Shown here: piece by piece, positions 15,740-23,768 of the stretch
Numbering within the stretch: position 1 is the stretch's first letter
Layout of the letters: every line of letters starts with the position of its first letter
Source of the DNA: Thermomonas sp.
GTDB lineage: Bacteria; Pseudomonadota; Gammaproteobacteria; Xanthomonadales; Xanthomonadaceae
Direction: 5' to 3'
Assembly: GCF_023953935.1 (NCBI RefSeq)
Contig: NZ_JAMLIW010000006.1
Location: 1 to 64,000, forward strand
Length of the DNA stretch: 64,000 nucleotides
Program-made: the position numbers and the translations under genes
The notes under the pieces: generated by a model
What the model saw: the letters and a program-made list of their open reading frames with translations, nothing else
Told to the model about the DNA's origin: nothing
Databases searched by the model: none

Positions 15740-16819
15740 ATGCTGCGTTCAGCCCCTTGCATCGTCCTGATTGCCGCCGCCGCGTGGCCCGCGCTTGCCG
15801 GTGCCGCGCCGGCGAAGATCGTGCCGACCGCCAATCTCCAGTACGAATGGGCGCGGGTGGATTCCGGCAATGGCTCGGCGCAGTCGGTGGATGGTTTCCG
15901 GCGCGCGCGGTTGGGGTTTCGCGTCAAGGGCGATGACCAGCGCTGGCAGCTGGTGGTCGAGCACGATTTTTCCGGACGCACGCCGGCCGATGCATTTCTG
16001 GAACTGTCGCCTTCCAATGGCGAGGCAATTCGCATCGGCCAGTTCAAGCAGCCGTTCTCGCTGGAAGATGCGCTCACCGACAAGCAAAGTGCCTTCCTGG
16101 AGCCATCGCCGCTCGGGGCCTTGGTGATCAGCCGCCGGATCGGCGTCGAATATGCCCGCTGGGGCCCGCGCGGCACCTTCGCGGCGGCGTTGTTCGGGCA
16201 GCGCCTGGATGGCAGCAATGCATCGCCGGGCGCCAGCCTGCGCGGCACCTGGCGGCTGCGTTCGGAGGCGCAGACCAGCGCCCACCTCGGCTTCAGCGTG
16301 GCCAGCGAATTCCCCCGCAGCGCGCGCGCCGGCTACAGCCTCAATGCCGGGACCGTCTTTTCCGACCTGAAGACTGCGGCAACCGGAAGCCTCGCAGGCG
16401 TGGACCGGGTCGATCGCTTCGCGGCCGAAGCCCTGTGGCTGCGCGGCGCGTGGTCGGCGCAGGTGGAACTGGCGCAGGTGATCGTGCGTCGCGACCTGGG
16501 CACTGTGCATGCCAGCGCCGGCAGTGTGCAGCTGACCTGGTCGCCCACCGGCGACGGCCGCCGCTACCAGCGCGGCATTGCCGCCGGCCCGGCCCCGGCG
16601 GGCCACGTCGGCTGGGAACTGGCGCTGCGCGCAGGCTTCATCGACCTCGACGATGGCCCGGTGCAGGGCGGGCAAGTGCAAACCTGGGGTCTGGCGGCCA
16701 CCTGCTATCCGCACCCGCGCCTGCGGGTGATCGCCAACCTGCTGCACTTCCGGAGCCGGCGCGCCGGCGTCACGAATTCCCCGCTCACCGCCGGCGTGCG
16801 GGTGCAGTTCAGCTATTGA
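15740..16819 (+). CDS. OprP/OprO-type outer-membrane porin
   Basis: 359 residues with a signal peptide (LRSAPCIVLIAAAAWPALAGA). Amphipathic beta strands follow throughout, and the C-terminus is an aromatic outer-membrane signature (VRVQFSY). Segments such as RRARLGFRVKGDD, RIGQFKQPFSLED, SRRIGVEYARWG and the late YQRG region match phosphate-selective or polyphosphate porins. The ATG at 15740 starts the signal peptide. The substrate cannot be decided from the sequence; no phosphate genes are nearby. Confidence 0.82.
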   Translation: MLRSAPCIVLIAAAAWPALAGAAPAKIVPTANLQYEWARVDSGNGSAQSVDGFRRARLGFRVKGDDQRWQLVVEHDFSGRTPADAFLELSPSNGEAIRIGQFKQPFSLEDALTDKQSAFLEPSPLGALVISRRIGVEYARWGPRGTFAAALFGQRLDGSNASPGASLRGTWRLRSEAQTSAHLGFSVASEFPRSARAGYSLNAGTVFSDLKTAATGSLAGVDRVDRFAAEALWLRGAWSAQVELAQVIVRRDLGTVHASAGSVQLTWSPTGDGRRYQRGIAAGPAPAGHVGWELALRAGFIDLDDGPVQGGQVQTWGLAATCYPHPRLRVIANLLHFRSRRAGVTNSPLTAGVRVQFSY

Positions 16820-16825
16820 GCGGGC

Positions 16826-17737
16826 TTATCCCAGCCAATCGCGCGGCTTGAGGTAGTCGGCCAGCCGCGCCTCCGCGTTGCCGGGTTCCGGCACGTAGCC
16901 GTATTCCCAGCGCGCCAGCGGCGGCAGGCTCATCAGGATCGATTCGCTGCGGCCACCGGATTGCAGGCCGAACAGGGTGCCGCGGTCGTAGACCAGGTTG
17001 AATTCGACGTAGCGGCCGCGCCGGTACAGCTGGAACTGGCGCTCGCGCTCGCCGAACGGGGTGTCCTTCCGGCGTTCGACGATCGGCAGGTATGCATCGA
17101 GGAAGCCGTCGCCGACCGCGCGCAGGTAGCCGAAGTCAGCGTCGGCGTCATCGTGCAAGTCGTCGAAGAACAGCCCGCCGACGCCGCGGGTCTCATCGCG
17201 GTGCTTGAGGAAGAAATAGCGATCGCACCAGGCCTTGTGGGCGGCGTAACGGGCCTGGCCGCCGAACGGCTCGCACAGCGCGCGGGCAACCCGGTGCCAG
17301 TGGGTGATATCGTCGTCGAACGGATAGAACGGCGTCAGGTCGAAGCCGCCGCCAAACCACCAGGCCACGGTCTGGCCGTCGCGCTGCGCGCAAAAATGGC
17401 GCACGTTGGCGTGGGTGGTCGGCAAATACGGATTGCGCGGATGGAATACCAGCGACACCCCGACTGCGCGCCAGCTCGCGCCCGCCAATTCCGGGCGTGC
17501 GGCCGTGGCCGAGGGCGGCAGCGCGCTGCCGATCACGTCGGAAAAACCGATCCCGGCCTGTTCGAACACGCCGCCCTCGCGCAGCACGCGGGTACGGCCA
17601 CCGCCGCCTTCAGCGCGGGTCCAGCGATCTTCATGGAAACGTGCGCCGCCGTCGGCGGACTCGATCGCGGCGCAGATGCGGTCTTGCAGGTCGGCAAGAT
17701 AGGCGCGGACCTGATCGAAATCGGGAATCGTTTGCAT
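16826..17737 (-). CDS. hemF: oxygen-dependent coproporphyrinogen III oxidase
   Basis: 303 residues. Catalyses the two oxidative decarboxylations to protoporphyrinogen IX using O2. Diagnostic stretches are [82 protein letters not shown] and [13 protein letters not shown] used the ATG at 17737. hemD is on the same strand 1 kb upstream and hemB is 20 kb away, so heme genes are dispersed rather than in an operon. Confidence 0.95.
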   Translation of the reverse strand: MQTIPDFDQVRAYLADLQDRICAAIESADGGARFHEDRWTRAEGGGGRTRVLREGGVFEQAGIGFSDVIGSALPPSATAARPELAGASWRAVGVSLVFHPRNPYLPTTHANVRHFCAQRDGQTVAWWFGGGFDLTPFYPFDDDITHWHRVARALCEPFGGQARYAAHKAWCDRYFFLKHRDETRGVGGLFFDDLHDDADADFGYLRAVGDGFLDAYLPIVERRKDTPFGERERQFQLYRRGRYVEFNLVYDRGTLFGLQSGGRSESILMSLPPLARWEYGYVPEPGNAEARLADYLKPRDWLG

Positions 17738-17803
17738 GTGGCCAGTGTAGGCGGGTCGTGCCGACGTGTCCGGCGTCGGCCTGATCTGAATCAACAACCC
17801 AGA

Positions 17804-18640
17804 TCAGCCGCGGGTCAACAAGGCGATGGCCGCCAGCGCCAGCAGCAGGCCGATCGTCGCGGTGCGGCCGAGCGTCTCCCGGAACACCACGATTCCGATC
17901 AGCGCACCCAGCACCACCACGCCCAGATTCATGCTGGCGAACACCAGTGAGGGTTGCTGCGACAAGGCGCGGTGCGCGCGCAGGTAGAACAGGATGTTGC
18001 CGAAGTTGAGCAGGCCCAGCAGCAGTCCGGCCAGCGCGCTGCGTGGGGTGAAGCGCGCGCGGCGGGCGAACTGAATGACAAAGGCCACCACCAGCGCCAG
18101 CGCGAAAGTGGCGGTCAGCGCGGTGCCGAGCGGAATGCCCGCGGCCGCCACCCGCTTGAACAGCACGTCGATCACGCCGAACCCGGCAAACACCAGCAGC
18201 GGATAGCGCCAGCCCGCACCCGGGGTCGGCGCGCGCCCGGGACGCTGGACCATGCAGGCCAGTGCGACCAGGCCCAGCGCGCAGCCGGCGAGTTTGAGCG
18301 GCGCCGGGGTTTCCCCGAACAGGGTGAACGCGGCCAGCAGCGGTACCAGCAGCGACAGCCGCTGGGCAGCGTCGGTGCGCACGATCCCGGCGTGGCGCAC
18401 CGAGGCGCCCAGCGCCAGGAAAATCGTCGGCAGCAGCACGCCCAGCGTGGCCAATGCCAGCCACGGCGTGGCGGGGTCGCGCAGCGCCGCCGGCGCCGGC
18501 CCGAGCAGCAGCGCCAGCCCCAGCGCCGCCACATAGTTCCACGCCACCGCCTGGCCGATGTCGAAACGCAGCCGCGGCGCCAGCTTGAGCAGCACCGACA
18601 CCAGCACGCTGCACAGGGCCGCCAGAAGCACGAAGGTCAT
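17804..18640 (-). CDS. EamA/DMT-superfamily transporter
   Basis: 278 residues with about ten membrane helices in two EamA-like halves, the second beginning near 145 (WRYPLLVFAGFGVIDVLFK). It is an inner-membrane permease of the drug/metabolite family; the direction and substrate are unknown. It lies between hemD and hemF on the same strand, 66 bases before hemF, so a porphyrin or precursor link is possible but unproven. Confidence 0.75.
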   Translation of the reverse strand: MTFVLLAALCSVLVSVLLKLAPRLRFDIGQAVAWNYVAALGLALLLGPAPAALRDPATPWLALATLGVLLPTIFLALGASVRHAGIVRTDAAQRLSLLVPLLAAFTLFGETPAPLKLAGCALGLVALACMVQRPGRAPTPGAGWRYPLLVFAGFGVIDVLFKRVAAAGIPLGTALTATFALALVVAFVIQFARRARFTPRSALAGLLLGLLNFGNILFYLRAHRALSQQPSLVFASMNLGVVVLGALIGIVVFRETLGRTATIGLLLALAAIALLTRG

Positions 18641-18748
18641 TGCGTCAGCCGATTCGCAAAATGCCGAGCACTTTACGCGCTCCGGCGTGGTGGGCGCAGC
18701 GGCCGGGTGACGAAGCCGGGGCAGGCGTCGGCGCTGCGAACCTGCGCC

Positions 18749-19504
18749 TCATCCGCAAGCAGCCACGGCCGCGCCCAGGATTGCCGCCGGGCGTGCGCTG
18801 GCCGCGATCACCACGCGATCGAAACCGGCGGCTTTCGCCAGCTGCGCCAGCCGCCCGCTGGCGACGATCACGCGCACCTTGCGCAGGCCGGGCAACGCGG
18901 TTTGCGCCCGCAGCTCCGCCAGCGCTTCGGCGCTGGTCAGCGCCAGCAGCACCCGCTGCGGCCGCCGCAGTGCCAGCTCCAGCGCGGCCAGTCGGGCGGG
19001 TGTCAGCGCCACGGTGACGCGCGCATAGACGTCCGCCCGCACCACCTGCGCGCCGCGCGCGCGCAGCGCCGGTTCCAGCAGGCCGCGCCCGCCTTGGCCG
19101 GTGATCAGCCCCAGCGTCTTGCCGTGCAAGTCCGCCAGCGCCGGCAGGTCCAGCAGGCCTTCGCTGTCCATGCGCCGCGGCGCGTCGGCGGCGATGCCTG
19201 CACGGCGCAACGCGCGCCGGGTGCCGGCACCCACCGCCAGCCAGCGCTGCCCGCGTCGCGCCCGCAAAGGATGCAGGGCTGCTGCCATCCGCACCGCGTT
19301 GGGGCTGGTGAAGACGACCAGATCGGCCGCCAGGGCGCGCTGCGCCTCGATCTCCGCAACCGGCACGATCGCCAGCACCGACAGCGCCAGCGTCCGCGCC
19401 CCGGCGCGCGCGGCGGCGGCGCGCAGGCTGTCGTGCTGGCCGCGCGGGCGCAGCGACAGGACGGTCCAGCCGGACAGCGGCAGCGGGCGAGAGCGGGCGG
19501 GCAT
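18749..19504 (-). CDS. hemD: uroporphyrinogen-III synthase
   Basis: 251 residues. The family is poorly conserved. Recognition rests on the alternating two-domain layout with WTVLSLRPRGQ at the start, VFTSPNAVRMAAAL (about 65-78), AVGAGTRRALRRAGI, LGLITGQGGRGLLEPALRARGAQVVRADVY, then LALTSAEALAELRA and the final VIASGRLAQLAKAAGFDRVVIAASA. It cyclises hydroxymethylbilane with ring-D inversion. hemC is not adjacent. The start is the ATG at 19504; the gene is divergent from the thioesterase, 44 bases away. Confidence 0.88.
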   Translation of the reverse strand: MPARSRPLPLSGWTVLSLRPRGQHDSLRAAAARAGARTLALSVLAIVPVAEIEAQRALAADLVVFTSPNAVRMAAALHPLRARRGQRWLAVGAGTRRALRRAGIAADAPRRMDSEGLLDLPALADLHGKTLGLITGQGGRGLLEPALRARGAQVVRADVYARVTVALTPARLAALELALRRPQRVLLALTSAEALAELRAQTALPGLRKVRVIVASGRLAQLAKAAGFDRVVIAASARPAAILGAAVAACG

Positions 19505-19548
19505 GTCGAAAGCTTGGCACAACCGCCGGCTTGCGGCAGGCTGTCGGC

Positions 19549-20019
19549 ATGGACGCAAACACCACACCCATCGCTGCACTGGCGGCGCTAACCGGCCACT
19601 TCCTCGGCATGCCGCCGGTGGCCGCGCTGCGGCCGCAGATCCTGGAATGGCGCGACGGCCTGCTGCGCCTGCGCGCCCCGCTCGATGCCAACGTCAACGA
19701 CAAGGGCTGCGCGTTTGGCGGCAGCACCGTGTCGCTGATGACCATCGCCGCCTGGGGCCTGATGACGCTGGAGCTGGAACAGGTCGATCAGGTCGCCGAG
19801 GTGTACGTGGCCGACAGCCAGATCCGATATCTGAAACCGGTGTTCGAGGACATCGTGGTCGAGGCGAGCTTCGACACCGCTGCCGAGCGCACGGCGCTGG
19901 CCGACACGCTGGCGCGCCAGGGTCGGGCCGGCGCCCGCCTGCGCGCGCGCACGCTGCTGGCCGACGGCGGGGTGGCGGCGACCTTTTCCGGGCGCTACGT
20001 GGCGATTGGCAAACCCTGA
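19549..20019 (+). CDS. YiiD-type hot-dog thioesterase
   Basis: 156 residues with the hot-dog fold pattern: an Asn/Asp-rich NVNDKGCAFGGSTVSLMTIAAWGL helix region (about 45-70) and the SQIRYLKPVFEDIVVEAS strand pair. This matches the thioesterase domain seen at the C-terminus of YiiD. It probably hydrolyses an acyl-CoA or acyl-ACP; the substrate is unknown. The ATG at 19549 gives a compact single-domain protein without the acetyltransferase half found in E. coli YiiD. Confidence 0.75.
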   Translation: MDANTTPIAALAALTGHFLGMPPVAALRPQILEWRDGLLRLRAPLDANVNDKGCAFGGSTVSLMTIAAWGLMTLELEQVDQVAEVYVADSQIRYLKPVFEDIVVEASFDTAAERTALADTLARQGRAGARLRARTLLADGGVAATFSGRYVAIGKP

Positions 20020-20055
20020 CCCGGCACGAGGGTTGCCGCGCGCCCCGAGAGCACT

Positions 20056-20083
20056 CGGATCAATCATTTGCGTGAATGATCCG
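20056..20083. repeat. small inverted repeat downstream of the thioesterase gene
   Basis: CGGATCA (20056-20062) and TGATCCG (20077-20083) are a perfect 7-base inverted repeat around 14 bases. There is no T-run. It lies 37 bases after the thioesterase stop and 23 bases before the longer palindrome, so it may be part of the same inserted element or a weak terminator. Confidence 0.35.
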
Positions 20084-20105
20084 TGGCCGGCCTTCCTTGG
20101 TCGGC

Positions 20106-20134
20106 AGGCAATGCTGGCTTGATCAGCATTGCCT
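20106..20134. repeat. dispersed 29-base palindrome, copy 1
   Basis: AGGCAATGCTG (20106-20116) and CAGCATTGCCT (20124-20134) are perfect 11-base inverted arms around the loop GCTTGAT. A close relative lies at 43959-43987, with the same loop core CTTGAT and two wobble changes per stem. Two matched copies 24 kb apart in different intergenic regions indicate a REP-like dispersed element rather than a local operator. Confidence 0.7.
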
Positions 20135-20180
20135 TGAACAAGCAGGTAGGATGCGGAAACGCCACCCGCGGAGAACACCG

Positions 20181-20600
20181 ATGGCCCGTTTGCTGTTTCG
20201 CTGTCTGCTGCTGTGCTGCCTCGTCCTGCTCGCCGGTTGCCCGCAAGCCGGCGGCAAGGCTGGCGCGCTGGACCGCAACCAGATCGATTATTCAGCGGCG
20301 ATCCGCTGGGGCAATTTCGAAGGGGCCTGGAACCTGATCGATCCCAAGGTCCGGGAAGACCACCCGCTGACCGACATCGATTTTTCCCGCTACAAGCAGG
20401 TCCAGATCTCGAGCTACCGCGAGCTTGGAACCCGCGTGCTGGAGAACGGCGACGTGGTGCGCGAGATCGAGATCGGCGTGGTCAACAAATACAACCTGAC
20501 CGAGCGCACCGTGCGCTACCGCGAGCAATGGCATTACGACGAAGAGCGCAAGATGTGGTGGCAGATGAGCGGTCTGCCCGACTTGTGGCCCAGCGACTGA
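20181..20600 (+). CDS. lipoprotein of unknown function
   Basis: 139 residues starting MARLLFRCLLLCCLVLLAGC, with the lipobox LLAGC (Cys20). The mature part resembles small NTF2-like folds in pattern: an AIRWGNFEGAWNLIDPKVREDH helix followed by strands ending REQWHYDEERKMWWQMSGLPDLW. No family name can be given with confidence. The ATG at 20181 was chosen because it opens the lipoprotein signal. Confidence 0.7.
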   Translation: MARLLFRCLLLCCLVLLAGCPQAGGKAGALDRNQIDYSAAIRWGNFEGAWNLIDPKVREDHPLTDIDFSRYKQVQISSYRELGTRVLENGDVVREIEIGVVNKYNLTERTVRYREQWHYDEERKMWWQMSGLPDLWPSD

Positions 20601-20673
20601 GGCGCGCCCGGCCCGGCATGGTGCGGGCGCTGCGGCTACAATTGCCGCCCCCGCCGAATTCGGGCCGAACCAC

Positions 20674-21108
20674 GTGAGCTATGCCGAAATTGCCGCTTTT
20701 GCCGGCCGCCACCCCCAGCTGTCGATCGCCCTGATCGCCATTACCCTGGCCCTGATCGGCGTGGAAATCGCCCTGCGGCTGGGCGGCATCCGCCGGATCG
20801 GCCCGGCGGTGCTGGTGGCCATGATGAATCGTGAAAACGCCTTGGTCGTGGATTTGCGTTCGCCGGGCGATTTCGAGAAAGGCCATATCGCCGGCGCCAA
20901 GAACGTCCAGCTCAGCCAGTTCGACCCGGAAAACAAGCAGCTGGCTCCGGCCAAGGCGCTGCCGGTGGTGCTGGTGTGCCAGTCTGGGCAGACCGCGCAG
21001 GGTGCGGCCAGCCGCATGCGCAAGGCCGGTTTCACCCAGGTCAGCGTGCTCGATGGCGGCGTGCAGGCCTGGCGCGGCGCCGATCTGCCCTTGGTCAAGG
21101 GGCGCTGA
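20674..21108 (+). CDS. membrane-anchored rhodanese-like sulfurtransferase
   Basis: 144 residues with a GTG start. A membrane helix at about 15-35 is followed by a single rhodanese domain with VVDLRSPGDFEKGHIAGAKNV, the active-site loop VCQSGQTA (Cys102) and VLDGGVQAWRGADLP. It is probably a thiosulfate or persulfide sulfurtransferase facing one side of the inner membrane. Rhodanese directly upstream of secB is a conserved gammaproteobacterial order. A TACAAT -10-like element lies at 20637-20642. Confidence 0.87.
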   Translation: MSYAEIAAFAGRHPQLSIALIAITLALIGVEIALRLGGIRRIGPAVLVAMMNRENALVVDLRSPGDFEKGHIAGAKNVQLSQFDPENKQLAPAKALPVVLVCQSGQTAQGAASRMRKAGFTQVSVLDGGVQAWRGADLPLVKGR

Positions 21109-21263
21109 AGCGGGCGCTCCCGGATGCGCCGCGTCGGCGGCGGGGGCTTGTGATCCGCCGCGCTGTCCCCACGTTGAAATGATCGCCGGGCAGAGTGCCG
21201 CGCGCGATGCGATAATCCCCCTCTTGCCCGCGCGGCCGCGCCGCCGATCCCTGGAGTCACCCC

Positions 21264-21782
21264 ATGTCCGATGAAATCCTGAACGGCGCTGCTCCGGCCG
21301 CCGACCAGCCGCAGGCGACCTTCACGGTCGAGAAGATGTACCTGAAGGACGCTTCGTTCGAAGCGCCCAACACCCCGCAGGTGTTCAACGAACAGGGCCA
21401 GCCGGACCTGCAGATGAAGCTCAACCAGAAGGTGCAGCGCCTGGCTGAAAACGCCTTCGAGGTCAGCCTGGGCATCACCCTGACCTGCAACATCAACGAG
21501 CACAACGCCTACCTCGCCGAAGTGGTGCAGGCCGGCGTGTTCGGCCTGAGCGGCTTCGATGACCAGACCCTGGACGCGATGCTCGGGATTCAGTGCCCGA
21601 ACCTGCTGTATCCGTATGCCGCCGCCGCGATCGGCCAGCTCGTCACCACCGGCGGGTTCCCGCCGTTCCCGATGCAGCCGCTCAATTTCGAAGCGCTGTA
21701 CGCCGAATCGCTGCGCCAGCGTGCCGCGCAGGGTCAGGGCGAGGCAGCCCTGGCCAACGCCCCGACCGCCGGCAACGCCTGA
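21264..21782 (+). CDS. secB: protein-export chaperone SecB
   Basis: 172 residues. The tetrameric chaperone keeps preproteins unfolded and hands them to SecA. Conserved stretches are [22 protein letters not shown], the acidic/Gln-rich strand, [38 protein letters not shown] and [10 protein letters not shown]. The C-terminal tail is Ala-rich and longer than in E. coli. The 155 bases upstream hold a GATAAT -10-like element at 21211-21216 and no terminator. Confidence 0.96.
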   Translation: MSDEILNGAAPAADQPQATFTVEKMYLKDASFEAPNTPQVFNEQGQPDLQMKLNQKVQRLAENAFEVSLGITLTCNINEHNAYLAEVVQAGVFGLSGFDDQTLDAMLGIQCPNLLYPYAAAAIGQLVTTGGFPPFPMQPLNFEALYAESLRQRAAQGQGEAALANAPTAGNA

Positions 21783-21823
21783 CCGCGTCGCCGTGCGGCG
21801 ATCCGCGCGTCTTCCGGGCCTCA

Positions 21824-21865
21824 TGACACGGGCGCGCGCGCGCCGCCCAAGCGCACCCGTGTCAT
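21824..21865. promoter_or_regulatory. long inverted repeat between secB and gpsA
   Basis: ATGACACGGGCGCG (21824-21837) pairs with CGCACCCGTGTCAT (21852-21865) at 13 of 14 positions, with a 14-base loop. There is no T-run after it. It lies 42 bases after the secB stop and 29 bases before the gpsA start. It could be a factor-dependent terminator, an attenuating hairpin in the gpsA leader, or a degenerate repeat element. Confidence 0.5.
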
Positions 21866-21894
21866 TCGCGCGGGCCGCGGGTTAGGCTTGCAGC

Positions 21895-22929
21895 ATGGGT
21901 GAGACCGACACAGCGGCGCTCGCGGTGCTTGGCGCGGGCTCCTGGGGCACCGCGCTGGCGGCGCTGGCCGCCCGCCATGGGCATCCCACACGGCTGTGGG
22001 GTCGCGATCCGGCGATCGCCGAGGCGATCAACGCCGGTGCCGGCAACACCCGCTATCTGCCGGGGATCCAGCTGCCGGACGGGCTGCGCGCAACCACCGA
22101 CCTGGCCGCCGCGCTGATCGGCACCGATTGGGTGCTGGTGGTGGTGCCTTCGCATGCGTTTGCGCAGACCCTGCGCGCGCTGGCGCCGCTGCGGCCGGCG
22201 CATGCGGGGGTGGCGTGGGCCACCAAGGGTTTCGAACCCGGCAGCGGGCGCTTCCTGCACGAGGTCGCCGCCGAGACGCTGGGATCCGAGGTACCGCTGG
22301 CGGTAGTGACGGGGCCGTCGTTCGCCAAGGAGGTCGCGCAAGGTCTGCCGACGGCGCTGACCGTGCATTCCGATGACGCGGAGTTTTCGAAGAAGGTGGC
22401 CGATGCCCTGCACGGCCCGGCCTTCCGCGCCTACACCGGCAATGACATGCGCGGTGCCGAACTGGGTGGCGCGATGAAAAACGTGCTGGCGGTGGCCACC
22501 GGCGTCGCCGACGGCATGGGCTTGGGACTGAACGCCCGCGCCGGCCTGATTACCCGCGGCCTGAACGAAATGCTGCGGCTGAACCTCGCCCTTGGCGGTC
22601 GTCCGGAAACCCTGATGGGCCTGGCCGGGCTGGGCGATCTGGTGCTGACCTGCACCGGCGACCTGTCGCGCAACCGCCGGCTCGGGCTGGCGCTGGGGCG
22701 CGGGCAGTCGATCGACGAAGCGGTGCGTGAAATCGGGCAGGTGGTGGAATCGTTGCAAACCGCCGACGAAGTGATGCGGCTGGCCGGCGCCCACGGGATT
22801 GAACTGCCGATTTCCGAAAACGTCCGCGACGTTCTGCACGGCGAAATCACGCCCGCCGAAGGGCTGCGCCGGCTGATGGCGCGCGAGCGCAAGGCCGAGT
22901 ATCCGCAGGCGCTTTTTGGTGATTCGTGA
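21895..22929 (+). CDS. gpsA: glycerol-3-phosphate dehydrogenase [NAD(P)+]
   Basis: 344 residues. Reduces dihydroxyacetone phosphate to sn-glycerol 3-phosphate for phospholipid synthesis, the co-substrate of PlsY. The Rossmann motif is [54 protein letters not shown], the catalytic-Lys segment [19 protein letters not shown] and [14 protein letters not shown] all match. The stop codon falls at the edge of a heptamer repeat. Linkage after secB is conserved. Confidence 0.96.
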   Translation: MGETDTAALAVLGAGSWGTALAALAARHGHPTRLWGRDPAIAEAINAGAGNTRYLPGIQLPDGLRATTDLAAALIGTDWVLVVVPSHAFAQTLRALAPLRPAHAGVAWATKGFEPGSGRFLHEVAAETLGSEVPLAVVTGPSFAKEVAQGLPTALTVHSDDAEFSKKVADALHGPAFRAYTGNDMRGAELGGAMKNVLAVATGVADGMGLGLNARAGLITRGLNEMLRLNLALGGRPETLMGLAGLGDLVLTCTGDLSRNRRLGLALGRGQSIDEAVREIGQVVESLQTADEVMRLAGAHGIELPISENVRDVLHGEITPAEGLRRLMARERKAEYPQALFGDS

Positions 22930-22953
22930 TTGGTGATTGGTGATTGGTGATTC
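22926..22953. repeat. heptamer tandem repeat (GTGATTG x4) at the gpsA stop
   Basis: Four consecutive 7-base units, the last ending in C, begin inside the last gpsA codons and run toward the terminator. Copy-number slippage by one unit would shift the frame past the current TGA, but the repeat itself supplies further TGA codons. Similar GATTGGTGATTG strings are, to my knowledge, common in Xanthomonadaceae intergenic DNA. Confidence 0.75.
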
Positions 22954-22955
22954 GG

Positions 22956-22986
22956 AAAAAACGCCCGGGAGTGCCGGGCGTTTTTT
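22956..22986. terminator. bidirectional rho-independent terminator
   Basis: A perfect 13-base stem, A6-CGCCCGG / CCGGGCG-T6, has the 5-base loop GAGTG. With A6 on one side and T6 on the other it can stop transcription from gpsA and from the converging Ax21 gene. Confidence 0.93.
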
Positions 22987-23002
22987 GTTGCTTGGGTGGG
23001 GC

Positions 23003-23566
23003 TTACCAGGTGTAACGCGGGCCGACCGACCATTCGGTGGTGCCGCCGTTGATGATGCGCACGTCGGCGTTCACGCCCCAGTTCGGGCTGAACTTGGCGG
23101 TGGCACCGAGGCGGCCGTAGGGCTCGCCCTTGAGGTGGTTGCCGTCGAGGTAGCCGACCATGGCGTAGCCTTCGAATCGCGGTGCCAGCGCGCTGCGCAC
23201 ACCACCTTCGATGCTGTAGCCGTCCGCATTCACGCCGCCGCCGGCGCTGACCCGCTCGTAGGCAGCGTTGGCGACGAAATCGGTGTTGGTGCCGATCTGG
23301 GTATTGTAGCCGCCACCCACGCGCCATTGGTCGAAATCGAAGGCGGTGTGCTTGATGTCCTGGCGCGCGTAGTTGGCAAACAGATGCACATTGGGATGCA
23401 CCGCAACCGAGGCACCCAGGCCCCAGCCGTCGGCGTCGGGGCCGTTGCTGTTGGTGGCGACGTAGCCGCCCTGGACGTGGTTGTAGGAGATGCCGTCGGC
23501 GGCGGCGGCCGTGAACGGCACGGCGGCGGCGCAGCTGAGGGCGATGGCAAAGGCGAGACGCTTCAT
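23003..23566 (-). CDS. Ax21-family outer-membrane beta-barrel protein
   Basis: 187 residues with a signal peptide (MKRLAFAIALSCAAAVPFTAAA). An eight-strand-like barrel follows: ADGISYNHVQGGYVATNSN, ADGWGLGASVAVHPNVHLFANYARQDI, FDQWRVGGGYNT and a C-terminal WSVGPRYTW. This matches the small Ax21-type proteins of Xanthomonas and Stenotrophomonas. They are outer-membrane or vesicle proteins once proposed as quorum or immune elicitors, a claim later withdrawn. The ATG at 23566 has a GGAGGT site upstream. The gene ends at the bidirectional terminator. Confidence 0.85.
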   Translation of the reverse strand: MKRLAFAIALSCAAAVPFTAAAADGISYNHVQGGYVATNSNGPDADGWGLGASVAVHPNVHLFANYARQDIKHTAFDFDQWRVGGGYNTQIGTNTDFVANAAYERVSAGGGVNADGYSIEGGVRSALAPRFEGYAMVGYLDGNHLKGEPYGRLGATAKFSPNWGVNADVRIINGGTTEWSVGPRYTW

Positions 23567-23663
23567 GGGGGAGTACCTCCGTGTGGTGGGGTTGCCGCTC
23601 CGCGCGTCGGCGGAACGTGCGCACACTGTCGTGGCCGGCGCGGCAACGCGGCCTGAATACCAA

Positions 23664-23678
23664 ACTGAACCGTCCAGT
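23664..23678. promoter_or_regulatory. ACTGAAC-C-GTCCAGT palindrome in the Ax21 upstream region
   Basis: A 15-base near-perfect palindrome (ACTGaacCgtcCAGT) sits 98 bases upstream of the Ax21 start and 91 bases upstream of the divergent lipoprotein gene. The spacing and sequence resemble half-site pairs bound by TetR-family repressors. No regulator gene is adjacent. The rest of this 202-base gap shows nothing else clear. Confidence 0.3.
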
Positions 23679-23768
23679 AAGTGTTCAGGCAGGACGGCGT
23701 ACACGCGCTGTCCGCTTTTTGCCGGATTGGGCGTGCATGATGGGGGAACGCAGGCTGGAGACCGATGG

